From Arctopsyche grandis (lineage: Eukaryota > Arthropoda > Insecta > Trichoptera > Hydropsychidae), in the NCBI RefSeq assembly GCF_051622035.1, contig NC_135358.1, positions 12,592,001-12,656,000 of the forward strand: a stretch of 64,000 bases of DNA. The letters are read 5' to 3'. The notes beneath the pieces are model-generated. The model was not told where the DNA came from, made no database searches, and was given only the letters and a program-made list of their open reading frames with translations. The number at the start of each line of letters is the position of its first letter. Position 1 is the first letter of the stretch. This document shows, piece by piece, positions 42,488-55,414 of the stretch. Made by a program: the position numbers and the translations under genes.

Positions 42488-43499
42488 GTTCATCACCGGT
42501 AAATGTCCCGAAAAATAACTCGGTAATTTATCGGTAAATCAACAAAACATATTCGCTGCGCTCTATCACATTCCTCGATTTTATTTTATCTTTTGGCAAC
42601 ACTGGTCCCGTCACGTGCTCAATCCAAGAGAAAAAATTTACACTGATGAAAATAATATAAGTTATAGAATAAATTTACAAAAAAGATGTAGTAAATCTAC
42701 ATATCAGTTTCAGATTCCAATGATGATATTGCAGTAGTTCCATCTGCAACTAAATGTTTGTTATCAGTAAAAGAAAGGTTTCAGTTAGCTCTTAGAAATA
42801 AAACTGAAGTCAATTTGGGAAAGGAACCTACCCAGAAGAATAAAAATAAAGTAATTGTGAGAAATTACTTTTTTGATAAAACAGAAGAAAAAAATACTTG
42901 AAAAATTAGATCATAACCATCTAACAATAGTGACAACCATTCGGCAATATATCTTAATATATAGTAAAGGGATAATATTTTTGGCACGGCTGTATAATAA
43001 ATTACACGTCAAATGTCAAAACGACATTTAATGCCAAATTAAGACCTCTAAAATAGCTCTCACGACAGAATCGGCGTTCGCTCGGCAAATCAAACGTCAA
43101 ACGGATTACCAGGAACAAAAATAAAATTTGACGTTACAGTGAAATCATAACCAGTTACATTTGCACTGGGTAGTATTTATTTAAGGGTTAGGTTAAGTTA
43201 GGGTTGGCCCTATTCATTTAATATTAGGTTGTTAGGGTCGGTATTTATTTTCGTTACTGGCAACCCATTTGACGTATAATTTGCCGGGCGAAAACCGAAT
43301 CTGTCGTACAAACTTTTTTAGAGAGGGGCATTCTTTTTATTTGCCGGGCCGATAAATTTTACCCTTCAATAAATAACGTTTATTAGCGTTTGTTATATTT
43401 AATAAAAAAAAAAGTATTTTATTTTTTAAATTAAAAAATTCGGTAATTGGTAAAAACAATATCAGATTACCGATAAACGAAAATTACTATAAATGAACT
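42488..43499. mobile_element. possible non-autonomous DNA element with short inverted ends
   Basis: The left end gagttcat and right end atgaactc are inverted copies, and tatcggtaa occurs inside both ends in opposite orientations. Within it, 42,686-42,898 on the + strand is open for about 70 codons (VSDSNDDIAVVPSATK near its start) and ends at a TGA. It is not recognisable, and might be a transposase remnant or chance. A 246-bp inverted-repeat element (43,062-43,307) is nested inside. No target duplication was identified, so the outer element is only tentative. Confidence 0.35.
43062..43307. mobile_element. MITE-like inverted-repeat element
   Basis: Arms of about 50 bases begin acgacagaatcgg (left) and, on the other strand, acgacagattcgg (right). 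They go on through matching cggcaaat, acgtcaaa and ccag blocks with few mismatches. The loop contains a short stretch of TTAGG-like units (about 43,183-43,208). The target duplication is unclear and the superfamily unknown. Confidence 0.6.
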
Positions 43500-43504
43500 C
43501 ACAT

Positions 43505-43553
43505 ATTCGTAGAATATGTATATCAAATATCAATACATACATATTCTACGAAT
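43505..43553. repeat. 17-bp perfect hairpin
   Basis: Arms attcgtagaatatgtat (43,505-43,521) and atacatattctacgaat (43,537-43,553) are separated by 15 nt. It sits just outside the right end of the tentative element above, about 600 bp upstream of the first visible twin exon. Confidence 0.75.
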
Positions 43554-43953
43554 CTACAATTATTCTGTGGAATCTAAAACATGTTCCTATGTTGAGATTC
43601 GATAGTAAATAGTTACTATAGATATAATTCAATTCTAGTTAATTTAGACAGTTTTATTGAACATACTGTGAACTCTTTATGAGACTTCGTGTCTATCCTA
43701 CAATTCGACTTCATTTTTCCATGTTTATTGTTCACCATAAATTAAGACTCTTTGTATGTGTCGCATAAAAGTAAATTGTTGGATCGCGTGAATATATTTT
43801 TTTACGTATATAGTACTATGAAACAGGCAAACTCGAATGTATTGATAATGATATGTATTGCGAAATCATACGTTTCATTTCAAACAATATATGGTAAATA
43901 TTTTAATTGTCTTATAATGTGAAATTTTATTTTAGTAACTGTTATTGAGGTTG

Positions 43954-43982
43954 GGTACCCCACAACCGCGTCTTGGGGTACC
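43954..43982. repeat. 9-bp hairpin (ggtacccca / tggggtacc)
   Basis: A perfect 9-bp stem with an 11-nt loop lies in the intron about 190 bp upstream of the twin exon at 44,168. No role is known. Confidence 0.6.
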
Positions 43983-44167
43983 TTTACATTGACCGATAAA
44001 ATACTCGTTTTGTTTCCTTTCAGTTGGTCTTCTTTCTCCAGTGCTCTACATTTGCGACCTTTTTTTTCGCCAACGACAATCGTATGTGGTCAGGGGATAT
44101 GCACTTGTGGTGCTTATTAGTATTATTATAAAACATACTAATTTTTTTTATTTTTTTTTGTTCACAG

Positions 44168-45968
44168 TGAGAGTACCTCATCCTCCTCAGAGACCATGGA
44201 TTCCCTTAACACGTCCCAATCGAACAAGGCCAACGTGTAAGTGTATTATTTTATATATATGATCTATTTTGTTTCCACTACTTTTTATAATTATCACACT
44301 CGTTGAAATTTTAGGTATATTTACGGTGATGTGCTACAACGTTTTGTGTGATAAATATGCTACTAGACAAATGTATGGATACTGTCCTTCGTGGGCGCTC
44401 AATTGGGAGTACAGAAAAAAGGCTATTTTGGATGAAATTAGACATTATGCAGCAGATATTATCAGCTTACAGGTAAGTTGGGAGTAGTCGATTGCTTGGT
44501 TTCATTGATTTTACTATTATAATTTCTCCCAAATATTCTTAAATAAGTAAATAAATAATTTTATGATTTTTTTATTTACACATTGATGTTTTGTAGGAAT
44601 TGGAAACCGATCAATTTTATAATTATTTTCTACCGGAATTAAAACAGGATGGATATGATGGTATTTTTTCACCTAAATCAAGAGCGAAAACTATGTCAGA
44701 AAGTGAAAGGAAATTTGTAGATGGATGTGCAATTTTTTTTCGAGCTGCGAAGTTAGCAACTTTTAGTCACAAATTATACTTCAATTGTATATATTCCATT
44801 TGTATTTCATAATACATTTTATTTGATTTTAGATTTAAATTAGTTAAAGAACAACTCATTGAATTCAATCAATTGGCGATGGCGAACTCGGAAGGATCAG
44901 ATAACATGCTGAACAGGGTCATGCCCAAAGACAACATAGGCTTAGCTGCTTTACTTAGAACGAAAGATGCTGCATGGGAGAATGGTAGGATTTTATATAG
45001 TTTTATTTATATTTTATTTTACCTTTTGAACATTACAATGTTTTTAAGCTGACTTTATTTCTAGGTTTACCAACTGATGCAGCACAAATAGGTCAACCAC
45101 TATTAGTGTGTACAGCGCATATACATTGGGACCCAGAATATAGCGACGTTAAACTTATACAAACCATGATGCTAAGTAATGAATTGAAGAGCATTTTGGA
45201 AGAGGCGGTCCAACTTACAAGAATTACACCAAAGTCTCCGAGCAGTCATGACCTTGCTCCACCAGTACAATTATTATTGTGTGGAGACTTCAATTCACTA
45301 CCCGACAGTGGTTTGTTTCAATTTTATTTTGAACCGTGTTTATTTTTTGTTTCATCAAGAAATGCTATAAATTTACATATTTCATTTACAGGTGTCATAG
45401 AATTCTTAACATCGGGAAGAGTTCCAGCAGATCATAGAGATTTCAAAGAACTAGGCTATTCAACAAGTTTGCAACGCATATCTGGCTCAGAGCGTCCAAA
45501 TGAATTTACTCATCCTTTTAAATTAGCCTCTGCATATAGTGAAGATATAATGCCCTATACTAATTATACGTAAGTTATTCTAGTAATTTAATGTAAGCAA
45601 ATTTTTGTTTGTATTTATTTACACATGTTATGATATTTTCAGGTTTGATTTCAAGGGGATCATAGATTATATATTTTATTCGAAACAGAGCATGACGCCT
45701 TTGGGACTTTTGGGACCTCTCTCAGCAGATTGGTTTCGGGATAATAAAATCATTGGATGTCCTCACCCTCACATTCCTTCAGGTATTTTTAGTTTGTCTT
45801 ACATTTTTGTACATACTGTAGCGTGTACGTATAACTATACATATATTTTATGTTATTGATTTTTACTCACATAACTAACTAATCGTTTCAGATCACTTCC
45901 CACTACTTGTAGAACTTGAGATGGCACCAAGTACATCACAATCTAACGGACTCATATCCCGCCGGTAG
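44168..45968 (+). CDS. twin: CCR4-NOT deadenylase catalytic subunit (CCR4/CNOT6), nuclease domain, 5' part outside window
   Basis: This is the poly(A)-specific 3' exonuclease that shortens mRNA tails in the cytoplasm as part of CCR4-NOT. Eight exons join in frame: 44168-44236, 44315-44472, 44597-44751, 44833-44984, 45065-45310, 45392-45569, 45643-45782 and 45892-45968 (stop TAG). Together they give 390 full codons after a split first codon. All introns are GT-AG, 77-124 nt; the donor after 44751 (GTTAGC) is weak. The order is RVPHPPQRPWIPL linker, then the endonuclease/exonuclease/phosphatase fold. Catalytic residues are present: E at the start of exon 3 (ISLQ|ELET), D and N in LLLCGDFNSLPDSG, D in KGIIDYIFYS, H in PSDHFPLL. 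The leucine-rich-repeat part that binds the NOT1/CAF1 side is missing, so its exons must lie upstream of the window. The C-terminal NGLISRR closely resembles the fly end. Confidence 0.96.
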
Positions 45969-48900
45969 CAGCTTCCATAACCAATCGTCATTTTTGGTTC
46001 CCCTCTAAGCAAACCCCATCATTCCCAGATCAATTCAATAATAAATTAACACTTCACCAATCTGCTGCATACTGATCTCATCTCTTTCTTTGTGGATTTC
46101 ACTCTCATTCTCTAGTGACAAGTGTTACGGCCACAAGAATCCTATGAACGAATATAATAATTAAGATAAACGATAGGTGCGACTCAAAATCATTTATCCA
46201 TGAATCGATGGACACTTCTGAAATTGTTATATGCATTTTATCTATCACAAGGAATTAATGATAATAAATTTAATCAAAGGGATTTCGATGATCAAGCTTA
46301 CTAAAGAATATTTTGGACTGTATTTATTCGTTTTTTTTTTGTTATTATTTAATTTTTTATGTAAACAAAAGACAGGTTATGTTTTAGATAAGTGGCTGCC
46401 TATATACATAAATTATTTTTTCACGTTTCTCTTTGATTATATATCATTACCTTGATTGTGTGGGCAAAAATTTGATTTGTGAATTGTAATCTTTTTTACG
46501 GAAAGGTTTGCATTCAAAATTTTCGCAATTGTGAAGAATGTAACTAATATTATTTCATTAAATAATCACACTACTTCTGGAACTTCAATGATGTTATGGA
46601 AACTTGAATCTGTGAATTTTTAACTGTATTTTAGTTTTACGATTTTATTTTACAAGATTTATTAGTTATTTTAAGTTTTATTAGGTTAGAATCAGTTTTT
46701 TCACTTTTCATTCATTTACAATGAAATTTCATCATTGTCATAGAAGAAAATCACCATAGCGAATTTTTCATGTCGCATTGTATAGAAATTCTTTCATTTT
46801 GTGCGTGTACTTTATCATAATCGGTTAATCGAAATATAAACATTTTTAATTTATTAATATTGTAAAGCACACATGTCACATTTATTTATTATTATTGGTT
46901 ACATATAGATTGAATTTTATATATTTAAATTAAATAAAATTCTGTATTTGATTATTTACTAAAGTTCCATTCTTTAATTGATGCAATAACATTGACAAAT
47001 GAAAATTTTTAAAAGTTACAAATCCTGATTCCCTGTACAATATGATAGCACAGGAATGTTTATTTTTCTAAGCAAATATTTGTTTGTGAATGATAGGTGA
47101 ATGCAATTTAATATACTGTCTATATTCGAAATTTGTAAATTAATATCATCTCATCCGGCCACAATTCTTTGCCATCGATATTTTGGAACAAGAATTTAAT
47201 CATTATGTATTTTTAATCATAGTAAGTATAATAATAAAAAAGAGAGCAAAAAATATATTCTTGTTACTAACATAATGGAATCAACGAGTTATGTATTGAT
47301 AAAACTTTATTGTAAAAAATATGTGACAAATTACTTTTTTATATTTGAAATATTATACATTTTGAATTATCTACTACAAAAGATAAAGTGATGACCACAT
47401 TATACCACTATTATAGAGCAAATACACTCTATTATATTATTATCAGCGCGTTAAATATTTAATTTTACAGTTAAAAATTTTTTTGAATAATTTCTTAATC
47501 AACAGGTACGTTTGCATGTTAATAATTTTTATAACTGGTATTTTTGGGTATTCACAAGTTTAGTTCTATAAATTCTACATGTAATATAAAATTTCTATTG
47601 AAATTCAATTATTTATCAATTTAGAATTTTATTGCCCCTTTTATGGTATCAATATTATACGTTTTTGTAATAAACTTGACTTTTGTGATTTATTTATTAT
47701 ATTGAAATTTATTTTGTAAAATATGTACACGGGAAGAATACTCTTCTGAAAAAATACATTTAGGACTTCAAATAGATTTTTATAATAAAAGAAAACTTGA
47801 GAACGGTCAATATTTTTTTAATTATAAGCAAAAATGAAATAAAAATAAATAAATTGAATTATATATTGATATGATGTAAATATAAAATTACCTGGTTGTA
47901 ATATTTGTGTGGTACTGATAGTTTGCAACTGTGACCAAATAATTACTTATTATATGCGAATTGTTTCCCCAGATCTAGTATTATTACCATTTTAATGTAA
48001 ATTAATGTGATATTATGGATCTTATCTAATGAATAATCAAGTGAAGGAAATGTTGTCTTTTTTTATAATGCTTAATACCATTTCGATCAATTTTTTATTA
48101 TTAAAAAAGTGAACATTTGCCAATATTATTTTTAATCAATAGATAGTTAATACTTGTGTAACATTGATTGGTGCTAGTTTCAAATATTTTCAAACTCTTA
48201 TTGATTAGTACCTGCATATATCGATAACAATAAGCATTTACTTTATACCCCAATTTTTAATTCTTAAAATAGTAATAGCAACATGTTAATTATTCATTTT
48301 GATTGATCATCATCATTTATTTACACAATGTATGTACAATGAAAATTTAATAACTTCAATATTTATCTTTAATTTTAGACTGTCATAATTAGTATAATTA
48401 TTTAACTTATTTATAAAATTGCATAAAAAAAACAACTTAAATTTATTGTTTTTAAATCTATGTATATAAATTATATTTATTGAATTATCATTGTATGTAT
48501 ATTGTTCACTTTTCCATTATGTATTTTGTCATGTATTGAATGTTTCAATATACTTGTAGTTTATATTTTATGTATTTACGCACATACAGGTAAATTTTTG
48601 GGTCTCAGATTTTAATTTATGATCTTTTTTATTTTTCTTTATAATTAATCCTGTATGACAATATATTGTAACATTAGTAGAAAACACATTTTTTGTTATT
48701 TATTAATAATGTGGAATAAATTTCATGAAATGTGTGGATTTATACAAGTTATATAAAGTCATCTGTATTGAATACTTTATTATTTTGTATAAACATACAT
48801 CCATAATACTTATTTTGAAACTAGACTTAAATGATCGTCGAATCAATTAAATAATCCAAAAGAATATTTATATATTATTTAATGTACTTTATGTTTTCAT

Positions 48901-51900
48901 TGCTATGTATTTTGTGATATTAATGTATTTGCATTTGTTTATTCATTTATCGTCCATTTTTTTCATTTATATTATATATGTATATTCTGATCAAAACATA
49001 TTGCATAATAAGATATAATATTAATGTCCTACTCTGTGATGATAAATAAGCGTTGTAATAATTTTAGCATTAATTCACTTGATGTTCAATAAGAGAAACA
49101 ATAGTATGTATGTATGTTTACTGTTTTAAAGATTAGTTTTTGTCAGCCTTTAATTGTTTAACAATTTGCATTTATAAGAGTAAAAAAAAACTAGCTTTAT
49201 TCTGTAAAAATTTACCTTTTAGATAAAATTTTAATATTACATGTTGCAAACCATTGATTACCATAATGAATATTATTTAATTAGATTTTTTTTATAATCT
49301 GGCACTCCATTTACAAACTAGCATTCTACATATATCAATGTCTCTAATCAATTATTATTATTATCAACATATTTGAACAATTCAAGGTTGACATTTAATA
49401 CACTAATAAGTCTCCAGAAATATTTTTTCTTCATAATTTAAAATGAATTCCCCAAACCAGAAGCAATTTCTTTGATACAGTTTTTGTGTATTTGTATATA
49501 ATATGAAAGTTACAAATTATTAGTATACACTATGTGGACAGCAAAGATCTCCAAGAATTGTTTTATTTTGGTTTTTTTTTTTTATGTCGATATGTACTTA
49601 TCTAAATAGGGTGTTTTTTAGTTGCTCCTATCCCACCCCACCAAAAGTCCCCATTTGTATATTTTATCATAAGTTTTATCAATTAATAACATATTGATTA
49701 ATTAAGTTTCTGAACTCGAATTTTTTTTTTTAACATAGATAGAATTGGCAATACTTATACTGAAACAAAAATGTTGATAGTCAATTTTCGTGCAATTATC
49801 AAAAAATATCGTATTTTATTTAGCGATCAATTAAATTTGCATATTTTTGCTTTATTCCAATCAATTATTGAATCGGTTTATTTTTAGGATATTGATTCGT
49901 TTGTTTTTGTATCATTTTAGTTTTAGAAATTCAAATATATGTAAATGTACACGGGTACGTAAGCATATATAAAATGTATATACATAATTTTTTATATGCA
50001 ATATTATTAGATTGAAATCAGAGTATGAGATCAAAGATAAATTTTCTTCAATTAGTCAAATATCATTATGGTGAGATTGTCGACAGTATATTAGATGAGT
50101 ATAAAATAGAAATTGTATGTGTGCGTTCGAGTGTGCATGGGTTAGTAAAAATTTTGACGTTATTTTAAGCGTTCAAACAGATGGTGAAACTAAAATGAAT
50201 TAGTTGCGCGTACAAAATAAAAACGTCATGAAAATACGACGAGAAAGAATTTTTATGCAATGGGTGTATTAGAATGGTTACCTATTTATAATGTCGTTAT
50301 TCATGTGCCAGCGAAAACTTCTTACTTTACTATTGTGTTTGTAAAATTAGACTATTTTGCTTAATTTGTGATAACCTTCTTTTTTTTTTTAATAAGTTAC
50401 AATCTGTTTCATGAGGAATTTTAAATAATGCATATGCAATGAATTTAATTGTGAAATGAGCCTTTTGGATAAAGATTAGATTTTAATGTAATGGCAAGTT
50501 TTTTTTTATCAAAATGTATCGTGTATATATTTGTTGTGTGGTTTAATTTATAAAGTTCATTTGCCAGGTTAAAGATTTATAACAGCAAATACATAACTCC
50601 TCAATACCGGGTTACCGATGAAAAGTTATTTAAACATTTTCATGAAAATATTTAAATAACTTTATTTTTCTTTTTTTAAGAGGTTATTTATTATATCAGT
50701 TATTTTTCTTTTTTTGAGTTCTGTTTGGATCTGATATTACGTTTTAAACAGTGCCCTGTATTTACTTTTCTCCTTTTAGTCCAAATATATACTTTCTTGT
50801 CATTAGAGTTCACATTTGCTGGTATAAATAATCTGTTAGATTTTGTTAAAATAATACTAGTTCTTGGCAAAATGTACAAAAATAAAAAAAATCATACAAA
50901 CACGTGCCTTGGCTACAAAAAATCAAATATATTATATGAAATTGTATTATATCACCTTTTGACAAATCTCGATTTAATCGGCAACAATGTTCACTGTTTA
51001 TATTATAAATATACGAGTTTGGTTTAATATTGTGCGTGTGTATCGATTTGTACAAACTGACAAGTTTTCAAAAGCATTATTTTTCGTTGATCGTGTAATC
51101 GAATTTAAACTTCATTTGTCTTAGCGGGATATAATTCCATCTATTTTTTGATAGGTTTTAATGTGAGTGTATGTCAATAGTTTAAACGTAATATAAACGG
51201 ACTGGTGTCTTAATTCATGTACATAGAATACATATATCCTTTTTCGTGCTAAGAAGAATACAATTAAATATCGCATAGTACAAAAATAATTGGTTCTTGT
51301 TTTTATTAGAAATAAGCTTAATGAAATATTTTATGAGAAAATTTTATTTATAATACTCAAAACTTAATTCCTTGTTGAAACAAATTAATAATTTGCATTT
51401 TTATTTTACGTTTGGATTTCAATATAATCTTTCTAACGCCAGAGTGATAGTCAGTTTGCTATATAAAATCGATCATGACGCTTTTGAATGCTTTTTTATG
51501 TACACGAGACAGATCAAACGAAAAAGCAGGGTTTCACGTATCTCTCTATCCATTTATTTCCATGTAGTTAAAATATTTTGAAGTCTTTTTTACGAAAAAT
51601 AGGAAATATATATATGTATATATTTTATATTGAAAAAAATATATATTGAAGAGTTTGTCATTTTAGGCACACGTGATGAATTTGATAATGTTAAAACATC
51701 CATCGTTTTGTAAATGCTCAGAGATATAAAGAGTGTTTTTCTAACATATTTTGTTATGTGTCGACCAGACATCTATAATTATAGCAATGTTATTTACTAA
51801 CCATGTTTCGGCCGTTCAACTTAATATGAATAATTATATTTAATATAATGTTCAGTTAATATTCAAAATGAAATGTATAAAAGAAGAGTCAACAAGTTGA

Positions 51901-52775
51901 CATCGGTTGACTCTCCTTTGATATGATTCACAATAGAAGAATGTATTATTGGAGAATCACAATTTATAGTAACATATTCTGGAGTTGTATTTAAGTAGCT
52001 CAAGTATAAGACTGCACAATGTTAAAATATTAAAAAAAAATAAAAATAAAAAATATGTACAATATTATATGTTTAAAATGGAATGTGACGTTGATGAGCG
52101 GTTTGAAGTCTCTCGTTGTTTCAGTTTATTGGTGAAGTTACGAGGGAAGAATATGCTTTATATCACTGTGATAAAGACAATATACATTAATACCTGAACA
52201 TGCATCATATTAAATTTAACAAGTGTGATAAGTAAATACCTTTAGTTGTATTTTGTATAAATGTCATCTATACTAAAAAAAACCTTTGTTTACCGAGAGT
52301 ACAAATAATTATACTTTTATGGAAAAAAAGGTGTCTGGCCGACTGTACAAATGTGCCGTAGACTTGTTTCTCTTTAATTTGTTTTTAAATATTACACATA
52401 TACTGTATATGTATGTATATTATATATGGAAATAAAAGATAATGTTACAGTCTGTAGGCTTAAGAGAATTTGTCATGCCACAAATTTAATTGTGATTGTT
52501 ATATCCATTTATATGATCTGAAGGTGAATTTTAAATTTATACATGAAATTTTCAAATGTTGTTTAGCATGTTAGTGGTGCTTTTAATTTATTCGTAAGAT
52601 GCCCCCCTCCCCCCCACCCTTATATAATTTCTTGTTGTCACAATTATTGTTTTGTGTAAGAATTTTCGCGCGCTCATGTGTCGATATGTTTGTAACCATT
52701 GTATATACTTACATCTTTTAAATGAATGAAATAAAATATTATGGATATAAACTAGACTGTTGTGTTTGTATTTTT
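45969..52775 (+). other. twin: putative long 3' UTR of twin
   Basis: About 6.8 kb of uniformly AT-rich sequence without a convincing open frame or any mobile element that I can recognise. It begins at the twin stop codon and ends at a good poly(A) site before the convergent mRpS24 gene. Several AATAAA motifs (for example near 46,934) could give shorter forms. TGTANATA motifs of the type bound by Pumilio proteins occur (for example tgtatata near 48,470 and 49,494). The freedom from transposons, in contrast with the surroundings, is what one expects of transcribed UTR. This remains an inference; part may be intergenic. Confidence 0.5.
52730..52769 (+). terminator. poly(A) signal, likely distal end of twin mRNA
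   Basis: AATAAA at 52,730-52,735 is followed about 25 nt later by a GT-rich element (tgttgtgtttgt, 52,758-52,769), the usual arrangement around a cleavage site. The next gene is on the other strand and converges on this point. Confidence 0.55.
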
Positions 52776-52866
52776 CAACCTTCAATTATATGTATATAAT
52801 AGGTAATTGGCGTTGGCTTTATCAAGGTAAATCTAGACTATTGGGAATATATTCATTTATAAGAAT

Positions 52867-52876
52867 TTTATTTATT
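52867..52876 (-). terminator. poly(A) signals of mRpS24
   Basis: Two overlapping AATAAA hexamers on the - strand (52,876-52,871 and 52,872-52,867) lie about 55 nt beyond the mRpS24 stop codon, giving a very short 3' UTR. Confidence 0.65.
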
Positions 52877-52928
52877 AAAACGTTATATAATACATCTAAA
52901 ACCTAATTACAAATGAAAACAAATCAGA

Positions 52929-53687
52929 TTATATATACTTAAATATAACATCAGTACGTTTCTCGGTTGTTTGTAATTCTAAAGTGATCGGGCACTGCAA
53001 CCAATTCGCTAATAACTCTTCTGAATAACCGATGAGGAAGTACATTTTAGATTGAGGTAAACCTTGTCTTATGATCGCACCTATTCTGATATGGTTGAAT
53101 TGCCTTTTTATGGTGACTTCTGAGAGAACCAGGCTGTGCCAAGTTCCTACCATAAATTTTCTAATGAATAAATCTTCAATGGCCGTCTCCGAGCGTCTTA
53201 AGCCTCCTTTCATGTTAGCTGAAATTTAACAATGATGAGTTGATATGACAAGTGCTTTTGAAAAGAATGATTTCGATGCTTACACGTGTTCCATGAGTTC
53301 CACGACTTCTTGTCAGCTATGTGAGCTGGTGGATTCGCCATCTCGTATGTAAGTGGTCTGTTCCGCTTCGGTGTAATTCTGTATTTGCCCGATTGGACTC
53401 GGCAAACGACTGCTGAGGTGTGGACTCCATTCTTTAGTTGATTTAAACCATTCCAAATAGGATTGATTTGCTGAAATACGCGAATATTCAATTAAATTAG
53501 ATTGAAGAATAACTTGAAATGAAACCAGGTATGTATTTTTAACATAACCTCAAATTTCATACTCGGTAGTTGAAAGCAAAACTATGCTTCACATAAAAAT
53601 TAGCGTCTACAGACTCATGACTAAAAATTTATTTAGATATTGGAATAAAATTACCGTCTGTAACAATCTAGTTAATTGAGAAGACAT
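52929..53687 (-). CDS. mRpS24: mitochondrial ribosomal protein S24 (uS3m)
   Basis: A small-subunit protein of the mitochondrial ribosome, made in the cytosol and imported. Three exons on the - strand: 53687-53655 (ATG, 11 codons), 53470-53284 and 53218-52929 (stop TAA), giving 169 residues, the usual family size. Splice signals are tcg-type GTAATT/ttCAG and GTAAGC/ttCAG. The first intron is 184 nt and the second 65 nt; the second splits a Ser codon to give WNSWNTSNMKGG, as in flies. The short first exon (MSSQLTRLLQT) gives a basic, hydroxylated N-terminus suited to mitochondrial import. Conserved blocks: RPLTYEMANPP, SWNSWNT, ETAIEDLFIRKFMVGTWH, the KMYFLIGY block and the C-terminal FKYI. It converges on twin, with tails about 100 bp apart. 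Confidence 0.95.
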
Positions 53688-55414
53688 GACAAAAGCTTAG
53701 CTTTTGACACTCAGTTTATAACCTCAACTTTGACAGTTGGTCGTAAAACACTATAATTCGCCCAATTATAAATGTTATGATGAAGACGGTAAACGGATTA
53801 TTTTGCAAATTGCGATCGCGCAAACGACAATTGTTGCCACGAAAATCGCGAATACGGAATATCTGGCACTCGAGTTCTCGTTAGTTATGAATGTTATGAT
53901 AGTGCGCGAGGGTATCTCTCGGTGGATGAAATTTTCGAGTGCCAGATCGAGATTTTAGTAACGTGTGTGAGGTCGCTTTGTACGGAATAATCAACAAACC
54001 GTTATATTGAAGATAAACAAATTTCATTTTTACCCTATTCTTAGACAATTTACATTTTTTTTTCGTTTTATTAAAGGAAAATCTTTTTTTTTATTTTCTA
54101 GACATCTTGTTCATTTCATGCGTAAAATTAATATTTGAATTCTAGTATTGCAAAAATATATATTCATCACGCATTAAAAATTAAAAATAGATTTAAAAAA
54201 ATTCGTTAATAAATACTAGCTTTAAAAGTAAACGTTGAAATAACAGTGAAAAATGGTACATAAATATAAAAGAGTGGCCGATCCCTAAGGTCGTTCAATT
54301 TAGCGAACCGGTCTCTGACCTGTATGAAAATCTACATTGATTTTGTAGAAATTTTTTCATGCGCATTTTGTAATTTTCAATTAATTATTTATCAATTTTT
54401 GATAAATATTTTGCATTTGAAAAAAAAAACTATTCAGTTTGCTTCTATTATAAACATCTTGCAAGCTTGTACTTTTACTTGTCCCTTTATAATGTTTAAT
54501 CTTTTTTTCAGTTCAATTTTACGGGTAATACAACACAAGAACGAAGAAATGTTTTTAATCGCATCTATTGGAACAATCATCAAATAATTTTAGTTTCTCT
54601 TATCAGAAAAAAATTGAAATCTGAAGAAATTGTATTTTCAATAAACGAACCAACCACACGCACGTTCGACGAGAGAAAGTGCAACCATCGAATATCGTTG
54701 GCCAATAATTGACAAAACTCTGAACAATGTTTATCGTGACTTGTCGACGATTTAGTATTGCTGACAATCGTTATAAACACCGATTTCATTTATGTAATTC
54801 GAACAAATTTCGGCACATTTAAAATATATTGAAATTATATTAAAAATATATTTAAACATTGTCAAGGAAATGTAGAGTAGCGTCATTAATCGTTTGCATG
54901 AATTAACACAAAAAAAATACAAATAATAATTACTATTTTGAATAATATTTTTTAAATTAAGATTTGGAAATTAAAATTTTAAAATATCATTTAAAATTTG
55001 AATAAGAAAGCTTACCATTAGATAAGTAGTATGTATGTACATACATACATACATATGTAGATTGTGTTTTTTCCACTCGAGTAAAATTAAATGATTGCAT
55101 AGTCACTCGCCTATCTGCACACTATTATTATATTATATAAATACATATTTGTATCTAATAATGAAAATTAATTGCTCATAATCGAAATGAAGAAAGCGAG
55201 TAAATGAGAAGCAAATAATTGATTGAATGGGGTCATCCTGACTGTAAAAGTGCACATTTGTGCTGTCTAAATGTAAAAATTAATCAAATTTTAAAGCAAA
55301 CGTTATAAATTGAAAATGATAAATACAAAAATTTAGATACAAATTTTTTTATCATGAATCATGATGTATGAAGCATTTATTTTTATTTTTATGTACGTAC
55401 GTAGTAACAATAGA
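53688..55414. other. mRpS24 upstream region and non-coding stretch
   Basis: The first few hundred bases are CpG-richer than average and probably hold the mRpS24 promoter, with a small aaaagcttagctttt palindrome at about 53,692. No TATA box is evident. A 73-codon + strand frame (53,737-53,958) is unlike known proteins. The rest is AT-rich, with a TACATACATA patch near 55,030-55,060. Confidence 0.45.
53861..53947. repeat. 13-bp inverted repeat
   Basis: Arms atctggcactcga (53,861-53,873) and tcgagtgccagat (53,935-53,947) are perfect complements, 61 nt apart. The pair lies in the presumed mRpS24 upstream region. It could be the ends of a tiny MITE or a regulatory structure. Confidence 0.65.

Noticed and set aside
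43183..43208. TTAGG-like units resembling insect telomere repeat
   Set aside because: Only a few imperfect units, inside a MITE-like element; not telomeric DNA.
44041..44262. Upstream in-frame extension of the first twin exon
   Set aside because: The extra residues are unlike the family and the sequence before 44,168 is a normal pyrimidine tract and acceptor; it is intron.
50725..51027. 100-codon frame in the twin 3' region
   Set aside because: AT-rich translation dominated by Leu/Ile/Tyr/Lys, overlapped by a - strand frame; consistent with UTR.
53471..53491. mRpS24 starting at a TTG-initiated frame before exon 2
   Set aside because: These bases contain the acceptor tatttcag; joining to the ATG exon at 53,687 gives a phase-0 fit and a normal N-terminus.
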